Assembly (NCBI GenBank): GCA_964355115.1
Contig: CAYHCQ010000088.1
Span: forward strand, 1 to 14,736
DNA from: JANXZO01 sp964355115
GTDB lineage: Bacteria > Bacteroidota > Bacteroidia > Bacteroidales > FEN-979
Direction: 5' to 3'
DNA length: 14,736 nucleotides
Positions 13,875 to 14,736 of this stretch are shown here, in pieces. A program made the translations under genes and the position numbers. The number at the start of each line of letters is the position of its first letter. Position 1 is the stretch's first letter. The notes below the pieces were generated by a model, which saw only the letters and a program-made list of their open reading frames with translations, searched no databases and had not been told where the DNA came from.

Positions 13875-14736
13875 TCAGGTTCCTGCACGAATTATCCAAC
13901 GAAGAGGTTGGCGGTAAAGCCCTTGGATTAAAGACACTCCGGGAAATTGGCCTGAATGTGCCGGATGCTTTTGTGATTATTCACCCTGAGTTTAAAATCA
14001 TCGAGGAGACTTTGCTGAGAAAAAGTCTTGCCCGCTTAGGAGATGGCCCAAAAGCCGTGCGCTCCTCTGCGGTAAGCGAAGACGGGGCCGGAGCCTCCTT
14101 TGCCGGGCAGTTCGAATCTTTTCTGGGACTTCAAAACTACAACGACATCTGCGATGCCATTAAGAGATGTATTACTGCAGCAAAGTCTGACAGGGTAAAA
14201 GGATATGCCGGAAATATTACCACAGAAGCCGACCTGCGCATTTCTGTAATCCTACAGAATATGGTGGATGCCAAAGTTGCCGGCGTCGTATTTTCAGTCA
14301 ACCCGGTGAATAACCGCCGCGACAAGATACTTGTCAATGCAGTGGCAGGACTCGGAGAGGAACTCGTGAGCGGAAAGAAAGATGCCCATCATTATGAATT
14401 GTACCGCAGCGGGTCGAATATTCAGGCAGAAACAGAGAAAAACGGCACGCTGCTCGATGCCCGCCTACTTCAGGAAATTCTTGAAGGTACAAAAAGGGCA
14501 GAATCTCATTACGGACAACCCGTCGATCTTGAATGGGCGATCGACCACAACGAAACCCTGCACTGGCTCCAGGTGCGTCCGGTTACCACACTTCAGTCGG
14601 TGCATTACAATGAGCTGGATACCGTGAAAGGTGAAAGCAGCGACATCTGGACGTTGGGCAATATCGGCGAGATGATGCCCGGTGTAGCTACTCCCCTCAC
14701 CTATTCGGTAAGCGCCGAGGCGATCGACTACGGACT
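13871..14736 (+). CDS. PPDK_N/PEP-synthase-like ATP-grasp enzyme, 5' part (rifampin phosphotransferase-like), truncated by window edge
   Basis: An open frame of 288 codons runs to the edge without a stop. It starts at TTG 13871, which overlaps the previous stop as TTGA; an in-frame stop at 13856-13858 excludes any earlier start. The visible part is the ATP-binding domain of the pyruvate phosphate dikinase/PEP synthase family: GGKALGLKTLREIGLNVPDA (14-33, Lys16), VRSSAVSEDGAGASFAGQFE (63-82, Arg64), VVFSVNPVNN, AGLGEELVSGKKD, Glu221 in DLEWAID, and Gln234-Val-Arg236 in WLQVRPV. After it comes IGEMMPGVATPLTYSV, which resembles the start of the substrate domain of rifampin phosphotransferase rather than classical PEP synthase. 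Such enzymes move a phosphate from ATP through a swivelling His domain, here beyond the edge, to a small molecule. The substrate is unknown. The N-terminal lobe is short: only about 25 residues separate the first motif block from VRSS. Confidence 0.88.
   Translation, partial: MIRFLHELSNEEVGGKALGLKTLREIGLNVPDAFVIIHPEFKIIEETLLRKSLARLGDGPKAVRSSAVSEDGAGASFAGQFESFLGLQNYNDICDAIKRCITAAKSDRVKGYAGNITTEADLRISVILQNMVDAKVAGVVFSVNPVNNRRDKILVNAVAGLGEELVSGKKDAHHYELYRSGSNIQAETEKNGTLLDARLLQEILEGTKRAESHYGQPVDLEWAIDHNETLHWLQVRPVTTLQSVHYNELDTVKGESSDIWTLGNIGEMMPGVATPLTYSVSAEAIDYG

Noticed and set aside
14382..14627. 81-codon open frame near the right edge
   Set aside because: It is in another frame inside the ATP-grasp gene, whose catalytic Glu and Gln-Val-Arg motifs fall in this stretch.

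Overview
The window looks like chromosomal core genome from a member of the Bacteroidota. The reasons are: a large TonB-dependent receptor with an N-terminal carboxypeptidase-regulatory-like domain, a Bacteroidota-style YidC beside pyrG, and several gene starts preceded by the phylum-specific -7 promoter element TAnnTTTG. The chorismate dehydratase MqnA points to menaquinone synthesis by the futalosine route. That argues against Bacteroides itself, which uses the classical Men route, and for another Bacteroidota lineage. This placement is inference; no rRNA or tRNA gene is present to fix it.

Layout. (1) 1-492 (+): 3' part of coaE, converging on and overlapping by 18 bp a leftward unit made of a small membrane-anchored unknown protein and a heme-receptor-like TonB-dependent receptor (3486-475). 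(2) 3580-4323 (+): mqnA, divergent from that unit across a short two-promoter region with a perfect inverted repeat. (3) 8025-4377 (-): pyrG then yidC, each with its own promoter match. (4) 8165-10859 (+): gap, then a response-regulator/histidine-kinase hybrid starting 1 nt after the gap stop, then arfB; probably one operon. (5) 10860-11057: AT-rich spacer with a 7-bp tandem repeat against a promoter, then a DEAD-box RNA helicase with a DbpA-type RNA-binding domain. (6) 12864-14736 (+): a two-gene unit, a protein with an RDHSFGSRNW motif followed by an overlapping ATP-grasp (PPDK_N/PEP-synthase-like) gene that runs off the right edge.

Most of the window is housekeeping: CoA synthesis, menaquinone, CTP, membrane insertion, glycolysis, ribosome rescue and RNA remodelling. 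The part most likely to be an undescribed system is the right-edge pair. It links a probable lipid- or isoprenoid-binding beta-barrel protein to an enzyme resembling rifampin phosphotransferase/PigC, by a stop/start overlap. The linked gap-kinase-arfB arrangement and the divergent mqnA/heme-receptor promoter region are secondary points of interest. No CRISPR array, insertion sequence, prophage, tRNA or rRNA was found, and no stretch over 300 bases lacks a gene; the longest spacer is 10860-11057.
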